From contig HF998331.1 of the NCBI GenBank assembly GCA_000433735.1, forward strand, positions 17,473 to 23,024: a DNA stretch of 5,552 nt, given 5' to 3'. Below the pieces are notes generated by a model. The model saw nothing but the letters and a program-made list of their open reading frames with translations. It ran no database searches and was not told where the DNA came from. Position 1 is the stretch's first letter. Each line of letters starts with the position of its first letter. The stretch comes from Clostridium sp. CAG:167. Lineage in GTDB: Bacteria; Bacillota; Clostridia; Lachnospirales; Lachnospiraceae. The position numbers and the translations under genes are program-made. Shown here one piece after another: positions 1-5,552 of the stretch.

Positions 1-2
1 AG

Positions 3-2117
3 CTTACTGCAGACGACCTGAAAGAGCTGGCTGCACAGTTCAAGGCTGAATACAAAGCTAAGATTGGTGAAGATTTCCCAGATGATCCAAAAGAGCAGTT
101 GATGGGTGCTATCAAAGCCGTATTCCGTTCTTGGGACAACCCTCGTGCCAATGTATACCGTCGTGACAACGACATCCCTTATTCTTGGGGAACTGCTGTA
201 AACGTACAGTCTATGGCATTTGGTAACATGGGTGATGACTGTGGTACAGGTGTTGCATTTACTCGTGACCCTGCTACAGGAGAGAAGAAACTGATGGGAG
301 AATTCCTTAAGAATGCACAGGGTGAAGACGTTGTTGCCGGCGTTCGTACACCAATGCCTATCGCACAGATGGAGCAGGAATTCCCAGAAGCATTTGCACA
401 GTTCAAAGAAGTGTGCCAGACTCTTGAGAACCACTACAGAGATATGCAGGATATGGAGTTCACAGTTGAGAACAAAAAACTCTATATGCTTCAGACTCGT
501 AACGGTAAGAGAACCGCTCAGGCTGCTTTGAAAATCGCTTGTGACCTTGTAGATGAGGGCATGAGAACAGAAGAAGAAGCTGTTGCTATGATCGATCCTC
601 GTAACCTGGATACTCTTCTTCATCCACAGTTCGATGCTGCTGCATTGAAAGCTGCTACACCAGTAGCTAAGGCTTTGGGAGCTTCTCCAGGAGCTGCTTG
701 CGGTAAGATCGTATTTACAGCAGAAGACGCTGTAGAGTGGAATGAGCGCGGAGAGAAAGTCGTTCTGGTTCGTCTTGAGACTTCTCCAGAAGATATCACT
801 GGTATGAAAGCATCCCAGGGTATCCTGACAGTTCGTGGTGGTATGACATCTCACGCAGCCGTAGTTGCTCGTGGAATGGGTACATGCTGTGTATCCGGTT
901 GTGGTGACATCAACATGGACGAAGCAAACAAGAAATTTACATTGGCTGGTAAAGAGTACCATGAAGGAGATTTCATCTCTATCGATGGTTCTACCGGTAA
1001 CATCTATGATGGTATCATCAAGACTGTAGACGCTACAATCGCTGGTGAGTTCGGACGCATCATGGGATGGGCTGACAAGTTCCGTACTATGAAAGTTCGT
1101 ACAAATGCAGATACACCTGCAGATGCTAAGAAAGCTCGTGAGCTTGGTGCAGAAGGTATCGGACTTTGCCGTACAGAGCATATGTTCTTTGAGGAAGACA
1201 GAATCGCTGCTTTCCGTGAGATGATCTGCTCCGATACAGCAGAAGAGCGTGAAGCTGCTCTTGAGAAGATCCTTCCATATCAGCAGGGAGACTTCAAAGC
1301 ATTATATGAGGCTCTTGAAGGAAATCCGGTTACAATCCGTTTCTTGGATCCACCTCTTCATGAGTTCGTTCCAACTGAAGAAGCTGACATCAAGAAATTG
1401 GCAGAGGCTCAGGGCAAATCCGTAGAAGACATTAAAGCAATCATTGCTTCTCTTCACGAGTTCAACCCAATGATGGGACATCGTGGATGCCGTCTTGCTG
1501 TAACTTATCCGGAAATTGCTAAGATGCAGACTAAGGCTGTTATCCGTGCAGCAATCGAAGTACAGAAAGCTCATCCAGACTGGAATGTAAAACCAGAGAT
1601 CATGATCCCATTGGTTGGCGATGTAAAAGAGCTTAAATATGTTAAGAAGTTCGTAGTTGAGACAGCAGATGCTGAAATCGCAGCAGCTGGTGCTAAACTT
1701 GAGTATGAAGTAGGTACTATGATCGAGATTCCTCGTGCAGCTCTTACTGCAGACGAGATCGCAAAAGAGGCTGACTTCTTCTGCTTCGGTACAAACGATT
1801 TAACACAGATGACATTCGGATTCTCCCGTGATGACGCTGGTAAATTCCTGGATGCTTACTATGACGCTAAGATCTTCGAGAACGATCCATTTGCAAAACT
1901 GGATCAGGAAGGTGTTGGTAAGTTGATGGAGACAGCTCTGAAACTTGGAAAACCTGAAAACAGCAAACTTCACTGCGGTATCTGTGGTGAGCATGGTGGA
2001 GACCCATCTTCTGTAGAATTCTGCAACAAGATTGGACTTGACTATGTATCTTGTTCACCATTCCGTGTACCAATCGCTCGTCTGGCAGCAGCTCAGGCAG
2101 CAATTGCACAGAAGTAG
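3..2117 (+). CDS. ppdK: Pyruvate, phosphate dikinase, 5'-truncated by the window edge
   Basis: Catalyses the reversible conversion of pyruvate, ATP and Pi to phosphoenolpyruvate, AMP and PPi in the cytoplasm; in anaerobes it serves PPi-linked glycolysis or gluconeogenesis. The frame is open from the window edge and gives 704 residues; the TTG/ATG near 99-104 are internal codons, not the start. Visible parts in order: the end of the ATP-grasp domain (GTGVAFTRDP near fragment residue 81, LQTRNGKRT near 163), the phosphohistidine domain with GGMTSHAAVVARG (catalytic His codon 852-854, fragment residue 284), and the PEP/pyruvate TIM barrel (GIGLCRTEHMFF, then IEIPRAALTADEIAKE, FGTNDLTQMTFG, and ICGEHGG with the catalytic Cys at 1983-1985). 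By family knowledge the Clostridium symbiosum enzyme has 874 residues with His455 and Cys831, so about 171 N-terminal residues lie outside. All visible catalytic motifs are intact. Codon bias suggests high expression. A terminator follows within 40 bp, so it probably ends its transcript. Confidence 0.98.
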   Translation, partial: LTADDLKELAAQFKAEYKAKIGEDFPDDPKEQLMGAIKAVFRSWDNPRANVYRRDNDIPYSWGTAVNVQSMAFGNMGDDCGTGVAFTRDPATGEKKLMGEFLKNAQGEDVVAGVRTPMPIAQMEQEFPEAFAQFKEVCQTLENHYRDMQDMEFTVENKKLYMLQTRNGKRTAQAALKIACDLVDEGMRTEEEAVAMIDPRNLDTLLHPQFDAAALKAATPVAKALGASPGAACGKIVFTAEDAVEWNERGEKVVLVRLETSPEDITGMKASQGILTVRGGMTSHAAVVARGMGTCCVSGCGDINMDEANKKFTLAGKEYHEGDFISIDGSTGNIYDGIIKTVDATIAGEFGRIMGWADKFRTMKVRTNADTPADAKKARELGAEGIGLCRTEHMFFEEDRIAAFREMICSDTAEEREAALEKILPYQQGDFKALYEALEGNPVTIRFLDPPLHEFVPTEEADIKKLAEAQGKSVEDIKAIIASLHEFNPMMGHRGCRLAVTYPEIAKMQTKAVIRAAIEVQKAHPDWNVKPEIMIPLVGDVKELKYVKKFVVETADAEIAAAGAKLEYEVGTMIEIPRAALTADEIAKEADFFCFGTNDLTQMTFGFSRDDAGKFLDAYYDAKIFENDPFAKLDQEGVGKLMETALKLGKPENSKLHCGICGEHGGDPSSVEFCNKIGLDYVSCSPFRVPIARLAAAQAAIAQK

Positions 2118-2155
2118 TACTAAAGTGATAGATTGCATATAATGATGTAATAGAG

Positions 2156-2192
2156 AACTCCTGTATACCAGAAATGGTATGCAGGAGTTTTT
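2156..2192 (+). terminator. Rho-independent terminator of ppdK
   Basis: A 15-bp stem (2156-2170 with 2175-2189, one G-U pair) is closed by a GAAA tetraloop (2171-2174), and the T-run is 2188-2192. It begins 38 bp after the ppdK stop codon. Its strength suggests that what follows is transcribed independently. Confidence 0.93.
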
Positions 2193-2241
2193 AAGTTAAG
2201 AGAAATAACAATGTGGATAATAAATGGAAGTGGAGGCCATT

Positions 2242-2334
2242 ATGCTTGAGGACACAGTCGTTGTTCTTGCCGGCATTATCTTCTCCGTATTTGCTTTTTC
2301 ACCGCCTACAGTGGATACAAGTGAGGAGGTGTAA
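2242..2334 (+). CDS. Putative 30-residue hydrophobic micropeptide
   Basis: Short frame ATG...TAA of 30 codons. GGAGG at 2232-2236 sits 5 bp before the ATG, a good ribosome binding site. The peptide starts with MLED, has a hydrophobic stretch at residues 6-20 (VVVLAGIIFSVFAFS) and ends in a polar, acidic tail (PPTVDTSEEV). This is the shape of a single-pass membrane micropeptide with the acidic tail on one side. I do not recognise the family. The stop overlaps the next start codon (TAATG, 2332-2336), an arrangement typical of translationally coupled operon genes, which supports real translation. The coupled partner is broken (see 2334-2345), so this may be the surviving first gene of a disrupted operon or a leader peptide. 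It lies about 50 bp past the ppdK terminator; no convincing promoter is visible. A chance ORF cannot be excluded at this length. Confidence 0.5.
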   Translation: MLEDTVVVLAGIIFSVFAFSPPTVDTSEEV

Positions 2335-2345
2335 TGAGAACTTAG
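2334..2345 (+). pseudogene. Start of a truncated gene (M-R-T-stop) with a strong ribosome binding site
   Basis: ATG AGA ACT TAG. The start overlaps the preceding micro-ORF stop and is preceded by AGGAGGTG at 2324-2331, an 8-base match to the anti-Shine-Dalgarno complement. Such a strong initiation signal for a three-codon product is unexpected. The reading frame is lost exactly where the first palindromic repeat begins (2338), so the simplest reading is that a gene was cut here by insertion or deletion. A deliberate start-stop regulatory element is the alternative. Confidence 0.4.
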
Positions 2346-2375
2346 GTGCAAATACACCTAAGTTTCAAGTGAATG
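2338..2375 (+). repeat. Palindromic repeat, copy 1
   Basis: Contains a perfect 10-bp inverted repeat: AACTTAGGTG (2339-2348) and CACCTAAGTT (2355-2364), separated by CAAATA. The following bases TTCAAGTGAATG are shared with copy 2 almost unchanged. Copies 1 and 2 agree at about 31 of 38 aligned positions with one gap, and start 74 bp apart. No T-run follows the palindrome, so it is not a standard terminator. It could be a protein-binding site, an element end or an RNA hairpin. Confidence 0.8.
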
Positions 2376-2376
2376 C

Positions 2377-2407
2377 TTGATATTTTGCAAAAATGGTGGC
2401 ATACTAT
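2377..2407 (+). promoter_or_regulatory. Possible weak promoter for the AAA/DUF4143 gene
   Basis: TTGATA (2377-2382) and TACTAT (2402-2407) resemble -35 and -10 boxes but are 19 bp apart, longer than the ideal 17. If used, transcription would start at about the beginning of repeat copy 2, so the promoter would lie between the two palindromes, as in an operator-controlled promoter. Weak support. Confidence 0.25.
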
Positions 2408-2411
2408 ATTT

Positions 2412-2450
2412 GAAAGTTAGGGGAAAATACCCGTAAGTTTTAAGTGAGTG
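2412..2450 (+). repeat. Palindromic repeat, copy 2
   Basis: A diverged second copy of the 2338-2375 repeat. Arms 2414-2423 (AAGTTAGGGG) and 2430-2439 (CCCGTAAGTT) pair around AAAATA with two mismatches. The segment ends at the GGAGG ribosome binding site (2450-2454) of the ATPase gene, so in RNA the hairpin would sit immediately upstream of the translation start. The same layout (arm, A-rich loop, arm, AAGTGA) in both copies argues for a common origin. Confidence 0.75.
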
Positions 2451-2460
2451 GAGGGCTGCA

Positions 2461-3750
2461 ATGCAGAACATTATTAAGCGTGACGAATATCTTAACAGAA
2501 TTATTGACAGAAAAGAAAACGGACTGATTAAGGTCATTACCGGAATCAGAAGATGCGGTAAGAGTTTTCTGCTGTTCAATCTGTTTTATGATTATCTGAT
2601 TGAAAGCGGTGTAAAAGAAGAACAGATTATTACGATTGCCTTGGATGATGATATCTTTGTGAAGTACCGTGATCCCGATGAACTGTCGAAATATATTCGT
2701 GGGAAAATCGTGAACTCAGATATGTACTATATTCTCATTGATGAGGTACAGTACGCAATTACAAAGGATGAACTTAAAAACCCTGAGAACATTAGGCTTT
2801 ACAATGTACTCAACGGTCTTATGCGGCTTCGCAATGTTGACATTTATGTAACAGGCAGTAATTCAAAAATGCTCACGAAAGATGTGCTGACTGCCTTTCG
2901 TGGTAGAGGTGATGAGGTTAAAGTTTACCCCATCTCTTTCAAAGAATATTATTCCTTTGTGGGGGGAGATAAATCCGACGCCTATGAGGAATACGCTTTG
3001 TACGGCGGTATGCCACTTGTTTTAACAAAAAAGAGCGATGCGGAGAAGATGAACTATTTGCACACTCTTTTCACCGAGGTTTATTTCAAAGACATTGAAG
3101 AGCGTTATGATATTGAGTTGCCTGATGTGCTCAGCGAATTAACAGATGACCTTTGTTCTTCTGTCGGTTCGCTCACCAACGCAAGCAAAATATCAAATAC
3201 CTTGCAGACGGTAAAAAACATTAAGGTTTCAGGTACAACCGTTTCCAACTATCTGAATTATCTAATTGAGTCGTTCCTATTCAGCAATGCGAAACGATAC
3301 GATGTAAAAGGCAAAAAGTATTTTGAATACCCGTCAAAGTATTATTGCACCGACATTGGACTTCGCAACGCAAGACTTAATTTCAGGCAACAGGAAGAAA
3401 CTCACATAATGGAGAACATTATATACAATGAACTTCTGTGTCGAGAGTATTCCGTTGATGTCGGTGTTGTAGAGATTGTGGAAATGAGTGCAGGAAAAAG
3501 GTCGAAAAAACAGTGCGAGATAGATTTTGTAGTAAACAAGGGTTCTAAAAAATACTATATTCAATCTGCACTGAATGTTTCAGAGCCGTCAAAACTTGAA
3601 ACTGAACTCAGACCTTTGAAGAACACCAAGGATTTCTTCAAGAAGATTGTTATTAGCAAAACCTCAATGAAGCCTTGGACGGATGAGGATGGAATACTTC
3701 ATCTCGGACTTTATGAGTTCCTGCTGAATGAAAATTCCCTTGAATTGTAA
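2461..3750 (+). CDS. AAA+ ATPase with C-terminal DUF4143 domain
   Basis: A complete 429-residue protein, a usual length for the AAA_14/DUF4143 family. GGAGG (2450-2454) is 6 bp before the ATG, which fixes the start. The N-terminal ATPase has Walker A GIRRCGKS (residues 28-35), Walker B ILIDEVQ (91-97), a sensor-type TGSNSKML (131-138) and FRGRG (146-150) as a possible arginine finger, followed by the family-typical VYPISFKEY. The middle (about 200-300) is helical and resembles a winged-helix region. The C-terminal DUF4143 part has a PD-(D/E)xK-nuclease-like pattern: MENIIYNELL (Glu318), CEIDFVV (Asp355) and YYIQSAL (Gln368), where the usual ExK is replaced by QSA, so nuclease activity is doubtful. 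No signal peptide or membrane segment is seen, so it should be cytoplasmic. The biological role of the family is not established; its substrate is unknown. Two palindromes lie just upstream, and no terminator follows. Its more AT-rich codon use differs from ppdK, which fits an accessory gene. Confidence 0.92.
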   Translation: MQNIIKRDEYLNRIIDRKENGLIKVITGIRRCGKSFLLFNLFYDYLIESGVKEEQIITIALDDDIFVKYRDPDELSKYIRGKIVNSDMYYILIDEVQYAITKDELKNPENIRLYNVLNGLMRLRNVDIYVTGSNSKMLTKDVLTAFRGRGDEVKVYPISFKEYYSFVGGDKSDAYEEYALYGGMPLVLTKKSDAEKMNYLHTLFTEVYFKDIEERYDIELPDVLSELTDDLCSSVGSLTNASKISNTLQTVKNIKVSGTTVSNYLNYLIESFLFSNAKRYDVKGKKYFEYPSKYYCTDIGLRNARLNFRQQEETHIMENIIYNELLCREYSVDVGVVEIVEMSAGKRSKKQCEIDFVVNKGSKKYYIQSALNVSEPSKLETELRPLKNTKDFFKKIVISKTSMKPWTDEDGILHLGLYEFLLNENSLEL

Positions 3751-3810
3751 ACTAAATAAAAAGCAAAAAGATCGTCACCTTAATTGGCGGCAGATTGAAT
3801 CTATAACTAC

Positions 3811-3839
3811 ATGACATGGATATAAAACAATGCTATAAT
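3811..3839 (+). promoter_or_regulatory. Sigma-A type promoter upstream of the Fic-like remnant and fliB-like gene
   Basis: ATGACA (3811-3816) and a perfect TATAAT (3834-3839) are separated by exactly 17 bp, so only one base departs from the consensus hexamers. The predicted start is near 3846. The only intact gene downstream before a terminator is the fliB-like gene at 4121, so this promoter probably drives it through a ~275-nt leader containing the decayed frame. Confidence 0.75.
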
Positions 3840-4096
3840 ATGAAGGTGAAAACGAGAAGAGGCGTTTTACAAGGTCAAAGTTTGAGGATATATTTCATTT
3901 ATCGCCACAGCAGAGTTTGTTTCTGACAAAGAAGAAATTAAATGGAGTGAATGTCCCTAATGTGCATCTCGATGAATTAGAAGAGATTTTGTCTGCTGTA
4001 GATATGTCGGCAACAGATAAAGCATTAGAGGTTTTTGCATGGGGAGTGCGAGGACAGTTTTTATATGAAAATGCAATACAGGGTATGATAATTTAA
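3839..4096 (+). pseudogene. Start-less 85-codon gene remnant, possibly Fic-family
   Basis: The frame is open from just after a TAA at 3836-3838 to a TAA at 4094-4096, but has no ATG before its middle (near 3998) and no ribosome binding site. The conceptual product is protein-like rather than random: KRRFTRSKFEDIFHLSPQQS, then LFLTKKKLNGVNVPNVHLDE, and a tail with VFAWGVRGQFLYENAIQG. From memory the first two parts resemble segments just N-terminal of the Fic core in some Firmicutes Fic proteins, apparently joined with the stretch between them deleted; the HPFxxGN catalytic motif is absent. I do not recognise the tail. Together with a sigma-A promoter overlapping the first codon, this points to a decayed fragment, possibly a fusion of two remnants. 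A small gene using TTG or GTG as start is a less likely alternative. The remaining spacer here (3751-3810 and 4097-4120) holds no other gene and no terminator that I can see. Confidence 0.5.
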
Positions 4097-4120
4097 AAGA
4101 ATAAAAAAGGAACACAGCTT

Positions 4121-5230
4121 ATGAAACAATACCAGCCGGATTATTATGACAAATTTCAATGCATCTCATCCCAGTGTCCCATGACCTGCTGCATGCAGTG
4201 GCGTATCGCGGTGGATGACGAGACACTTGATCAGTGGGATGACGAACGAAAAAAACAAGTAAAAGAAGTGGAAGAAGGGCACATTATTGAACTGAAACAA
4301 GATGGGATGTGTCCTTTTCTCAACGAGCAGAAATTGTGTGAGATTGTATTGAAAGATGGAGAGGGAGCCATCTCTCACACCTGCCACACATTCCCAAGAG
4401 AAGAGCAGCACTACACAGGACGAATAGAGCGGGGATTGACGCCCGGTTGTCCGGCGGTGGTGGATCTGATGTGGGGACAAGATCAGTTCCGGCTGCAGGA
4501 GAGAGAAGAAAACAGCCAAGGGATTGTGGATGAAATCTGTGAGATAAATCCGGTGCTTTTTGAAATCAGAGACTGGTTCCTGGAGATCGTGAATACGCCG
4601 GAAGTGGCGTTAAATACAGCGTTGGAAATCTGTTTTCTGATCGCACTGGATCTGGATGAACTGGAGCAGAAAGGTGTGCTGGAAGAAGAGTTTTCACGCT
4701 ATCAAAGAGAGACAGACATTGAAAAAATTCAAAAGGTCATCGGGGCAAATCTGGATATGACAGAGGAGCGGTTGGAAGAGTATAATCTGCTTTTTCTGGA
4801 CATTTCGGCCATATACCGCAGACAAAATATTTACGGTAAATTCCTTAAACCCCTTGCAAAAGAAGCAGCGGGGCTTGACTGTGGGAAAACAGAACGGTGG
4901 AGTGTGTTCCGGCAGGAGATGGAAACATGGCAGAAGCATCTTCGGATCCTTTTTGCAGAAGAAATATCCTCTGCGCTTGTAACAACCGGGACAGAGCAAG
5001 TATTGGATATGGTCGTTAAGCTGGAATGGATGGCAATGGAATATGCCGTGTTGTGGCAGGTATTGTTTTTGCAGCAGCTTCAGGGAGAGATCACATACGA
5101 AAAAATGCAGGAAAGCGTATGCGTGATATTCCGCATGATGGGGTATGCAGATGAGGACATCTGGGAATATATGGAGAACTGCTTTGACAGTGTGGTATGG
5201 CCGTGGGAGTATTATTCCATGCTGGTGTGA
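4121..5230 (+). CDS. fliB: FliB-like Cys-cluster protein (putative flagellin lysine-N-methylase)
   Basis: A complete 369-residue protein, slightly shorter than the ~400-residue Salmonella FliB. AAGGAA (4107-4112) lies 8 bp before the ATG. The N-terminal quarter carries the family hallmark: Cys14, Cys19, Cys23-Cys24 (C-x4-C-x3-CC), followed by WRIAVDDETLDQW, Cys64 in GMCPFL, Cys73, Cys88 in CHTFPRE and Cys110 in PGCP. These eight cysteines probably bind an Fe-S cluster or other metal. The rest is mainly helical, aromatic and acidic, ending in VVWPWEYYSMLV; no signal peptide is seen. By family knowledge FliB methylates flagellin lysines, but similar genes are widespread in Lachnospiraceae and no flagellar gene is visible here, so another substrate is possible. 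It is probably transcribed from the promoter at 3811-3839 and ends at the terminator near 5320. Codon use (CGG, GGG, CTG, GAA-rich) differs from both ppdK and the ATPase gene. Confidence 0.85.
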   Translation: MKQYQPDYYDKFQCISSQCPMTCCMQWRIAVDDETLDQWDDERKKQVKEVEEGHIIELKQDGMCPFLNEQKLCEIVLKDGEGAISHTCHTFPREEQHYTGRIERGLTPGCPAVVDLMWGQDQFRLQEREENSQGIVDEICEINPVLFEIRDWFLEIVNTPEVALNTALEICFLIALDLDELEQKGVLEEEFSRYQRETDIEKIQKVIGANLDMTEERLEEYNLLFLDISAIYRRQNIYGKFLKPLAKEAAGLDCGKTERWSVFRQEMETWQKHLRILFAEEISSALVTTGTEQVLDMVVKLEWMAMEYAVLWQVLFLQQLQGEITYEKMQESVCVIFRMMGYADEDIWEYMENCFDSVVWPWEYYSMLV

Positions 5231-5317
5231 AGGCATGTTAAATATGCGGATAAAAGGTTGAGGATTGGTACGGAAATAGTATAAATGCAATACTTTTAAA
5301 TTAAGAATTATAGGACG

Positions 5318-5355
5318 AAGGGACTGTATTCAACACAGAATACGGTTCTTTTTTT
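5318..5355 (+). terminator. Rho-independent terminator after the fliB-like gene
   Basis: An 11-bp stem (5321-5331 GGACTGTATTC with 5338-5348 GAATACGGTTC, two G-U pairs) has an AACACA loop and is followed by seven T (5349-5355). The A-rich 5' flank can extend pairing into the T-run. It lies about 90 bp after the stop codon; the spacer between holds nothing else clear. Confidence 0.93.
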
Positions 5356-5483
5356 ATGCTCAAATGAGGGAATATAGCACAATATACCAGTAAAGTACGC
5401 CTATAGCACCGTTAGTTACGCCGTTATATCCAACTTTTACCCTACAAATGCTAAAATGACCGTAGAGTTTTATGCCTTTTTAA
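5356..5483. other. Unassigned spacer between terminator and group II intron
   Basis: No gene is supported. It holds short imperfect direct repeats: TATAGCAC at 5373-5380 and 5402-5409, and AGTACGCCTATA (5394-5405) against AGTTACGCCGTTATA (5414-5428). A ~40-codon open stretch on the minus strand lacks a start codon. The last bases before 5484 would be the 5' exon (intron-binding site) of the intron. Confidence 0.5.
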
Positions 5484-5552
5484 GTTTGCGCGCCATGGGC
5501 GCACTCTAATGGGTGAAAGTCCCGAACATGCCCAGATAGTGGGAAGTGTATA
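5484..5552 (+). mobile_element. 5' end of a group II intron (domain I start), cut by window end
   Basis: The last ~69 bases match the conserved start of a bacterial group II intron ribozyme as I recall it: a GUGYG-like 5' end (GTTTGCG at 5484-5490), a short hairpin with arms TGCGC (5487-5491) and GCGCA (5499-5503), CTCTAA, the hallmark GGGTGAAAGTCCCGAAC (5511-5527) and a CCC...GGG stem (5531-5543). Aligned to the related GUGUGCCC-type starts, the first intron base would be 5484, within a few bases. Such introns usually encode an LtrA-type reverse transcriptase/maturase in domain IV, which would lie to the right of this window. Insertion is in non-coding DNA, about 130 bp after a terminator, so no gene is interrupted. 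Orientation is plus. Confidence 0.85.

Noticed and set aside
1302..2109. Several 64-90 codon minus-strand frames within ppdK
   Set aside because: Shadows of a highly codon-biased, well-recognised gene; none has a ribosome binding site or protein-like sequence.
2211..2249. 12-codon frame ATG TGG ATA ... TGA upstream of the micropeptide
   Set aside because: Only a weak purine stretch upstream; it overlaps the micro-ORF ribosome binding site and start in another frame and shows no feature of a leader peptide.
2338..2450. The two palindromic repeats as a CRISPR array
   Set aside because: Only two diverged copies with one ~36-bp interval and no Cas gene nearby; the position directly before a gene fits a control site or element end better.
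3751..3810. Possible terminator after the ATPase gene
   Set aside because: Only a 5-bp palindrome (AGATTGAATCT) is visible, with no GC-rich stem and no T-run.
4166..4519. 117-codon open frame on the minus strand
   Set aside because: Antisense shadow of the conserved Cys-cluster region of the fliB-like gene.
4694..5290. 198-codon open frame on the minus strand
   Set aside because: It lies antisense to the fliB-like gene, has a His/Cys/Phe-rich composition typical of a reverse-strand shadow, and shows no recognisable domain.
5258..5355. Possible small RNA: TTGAGG-16-TATAAA followed by the terminator
   Set aside because: The -35 match is poor and the spacing short; the terminator is fully explained by the fliB-like gene.
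5366..5483. ~40-codon minus-strand open stretch in the spacer
   Set aside because: No start codon, no ribosome binding site and no recognisable similarity.

Overview
The window looks like chromosomal DNA from a gut-type anaerobic Firmicute, most likely Lachnospiraceae (Blautia / Ruminococcus / Dorea-like). The basis is the clostridial pyruvate phosphate dikinase, the orphan FliB-type Cys-cluster protein, an AAA/DUF4143 ATPase of a kind common in these genomes, strong GGAGG ribosome binding sites and AT-rich spacers. This placement comes from recalled protein character, not from a search.

Left part (1-2192): the 3' four fifths of ppdK, running in from outside the window and closed by a strong GAAA-loop terminator. 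Its codon use is strongly biased (GGT, CGT, TCT/TCC, few rare codons), as expected for an abundant glycolytic enzyme.

Centre (2193-3750): a 30-residue hydrophobic micro-ORF with a good ribosome binding site. Its stop overlaps (TAATG) the start of a second reading frame that has a very strong ribosome binding site but ends after three codons. That break coincides with the first of two related 38-39 bp palindromic repeats, which lie directly in front of a complete 429-residue AAA+/DUF4143 ATPase gene. Repeats plus ATPase look like an inserted or self-regulated accessory module and are the most intriguing part of the window.

Right-centre (3751-5355): no terminator is visible after the ATPase gene. 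A near-consensus sigma-A promoter precedes a start-less 85-codon remnant that resembles the region before the Fic core in some Firmicutes Fic proteins. A complete fliB-like gene follows and ends in a clear terminator.

Right edge (5356-5552): about 130 bp of unassigned spacer, then the first ~69 nt of a group II intron domain I, cut off by the window end.

The genes do not form one pathway. ppdK is core metabolism, and the rest is accessory sequence with signs of insertion, decay and mobile DNA.
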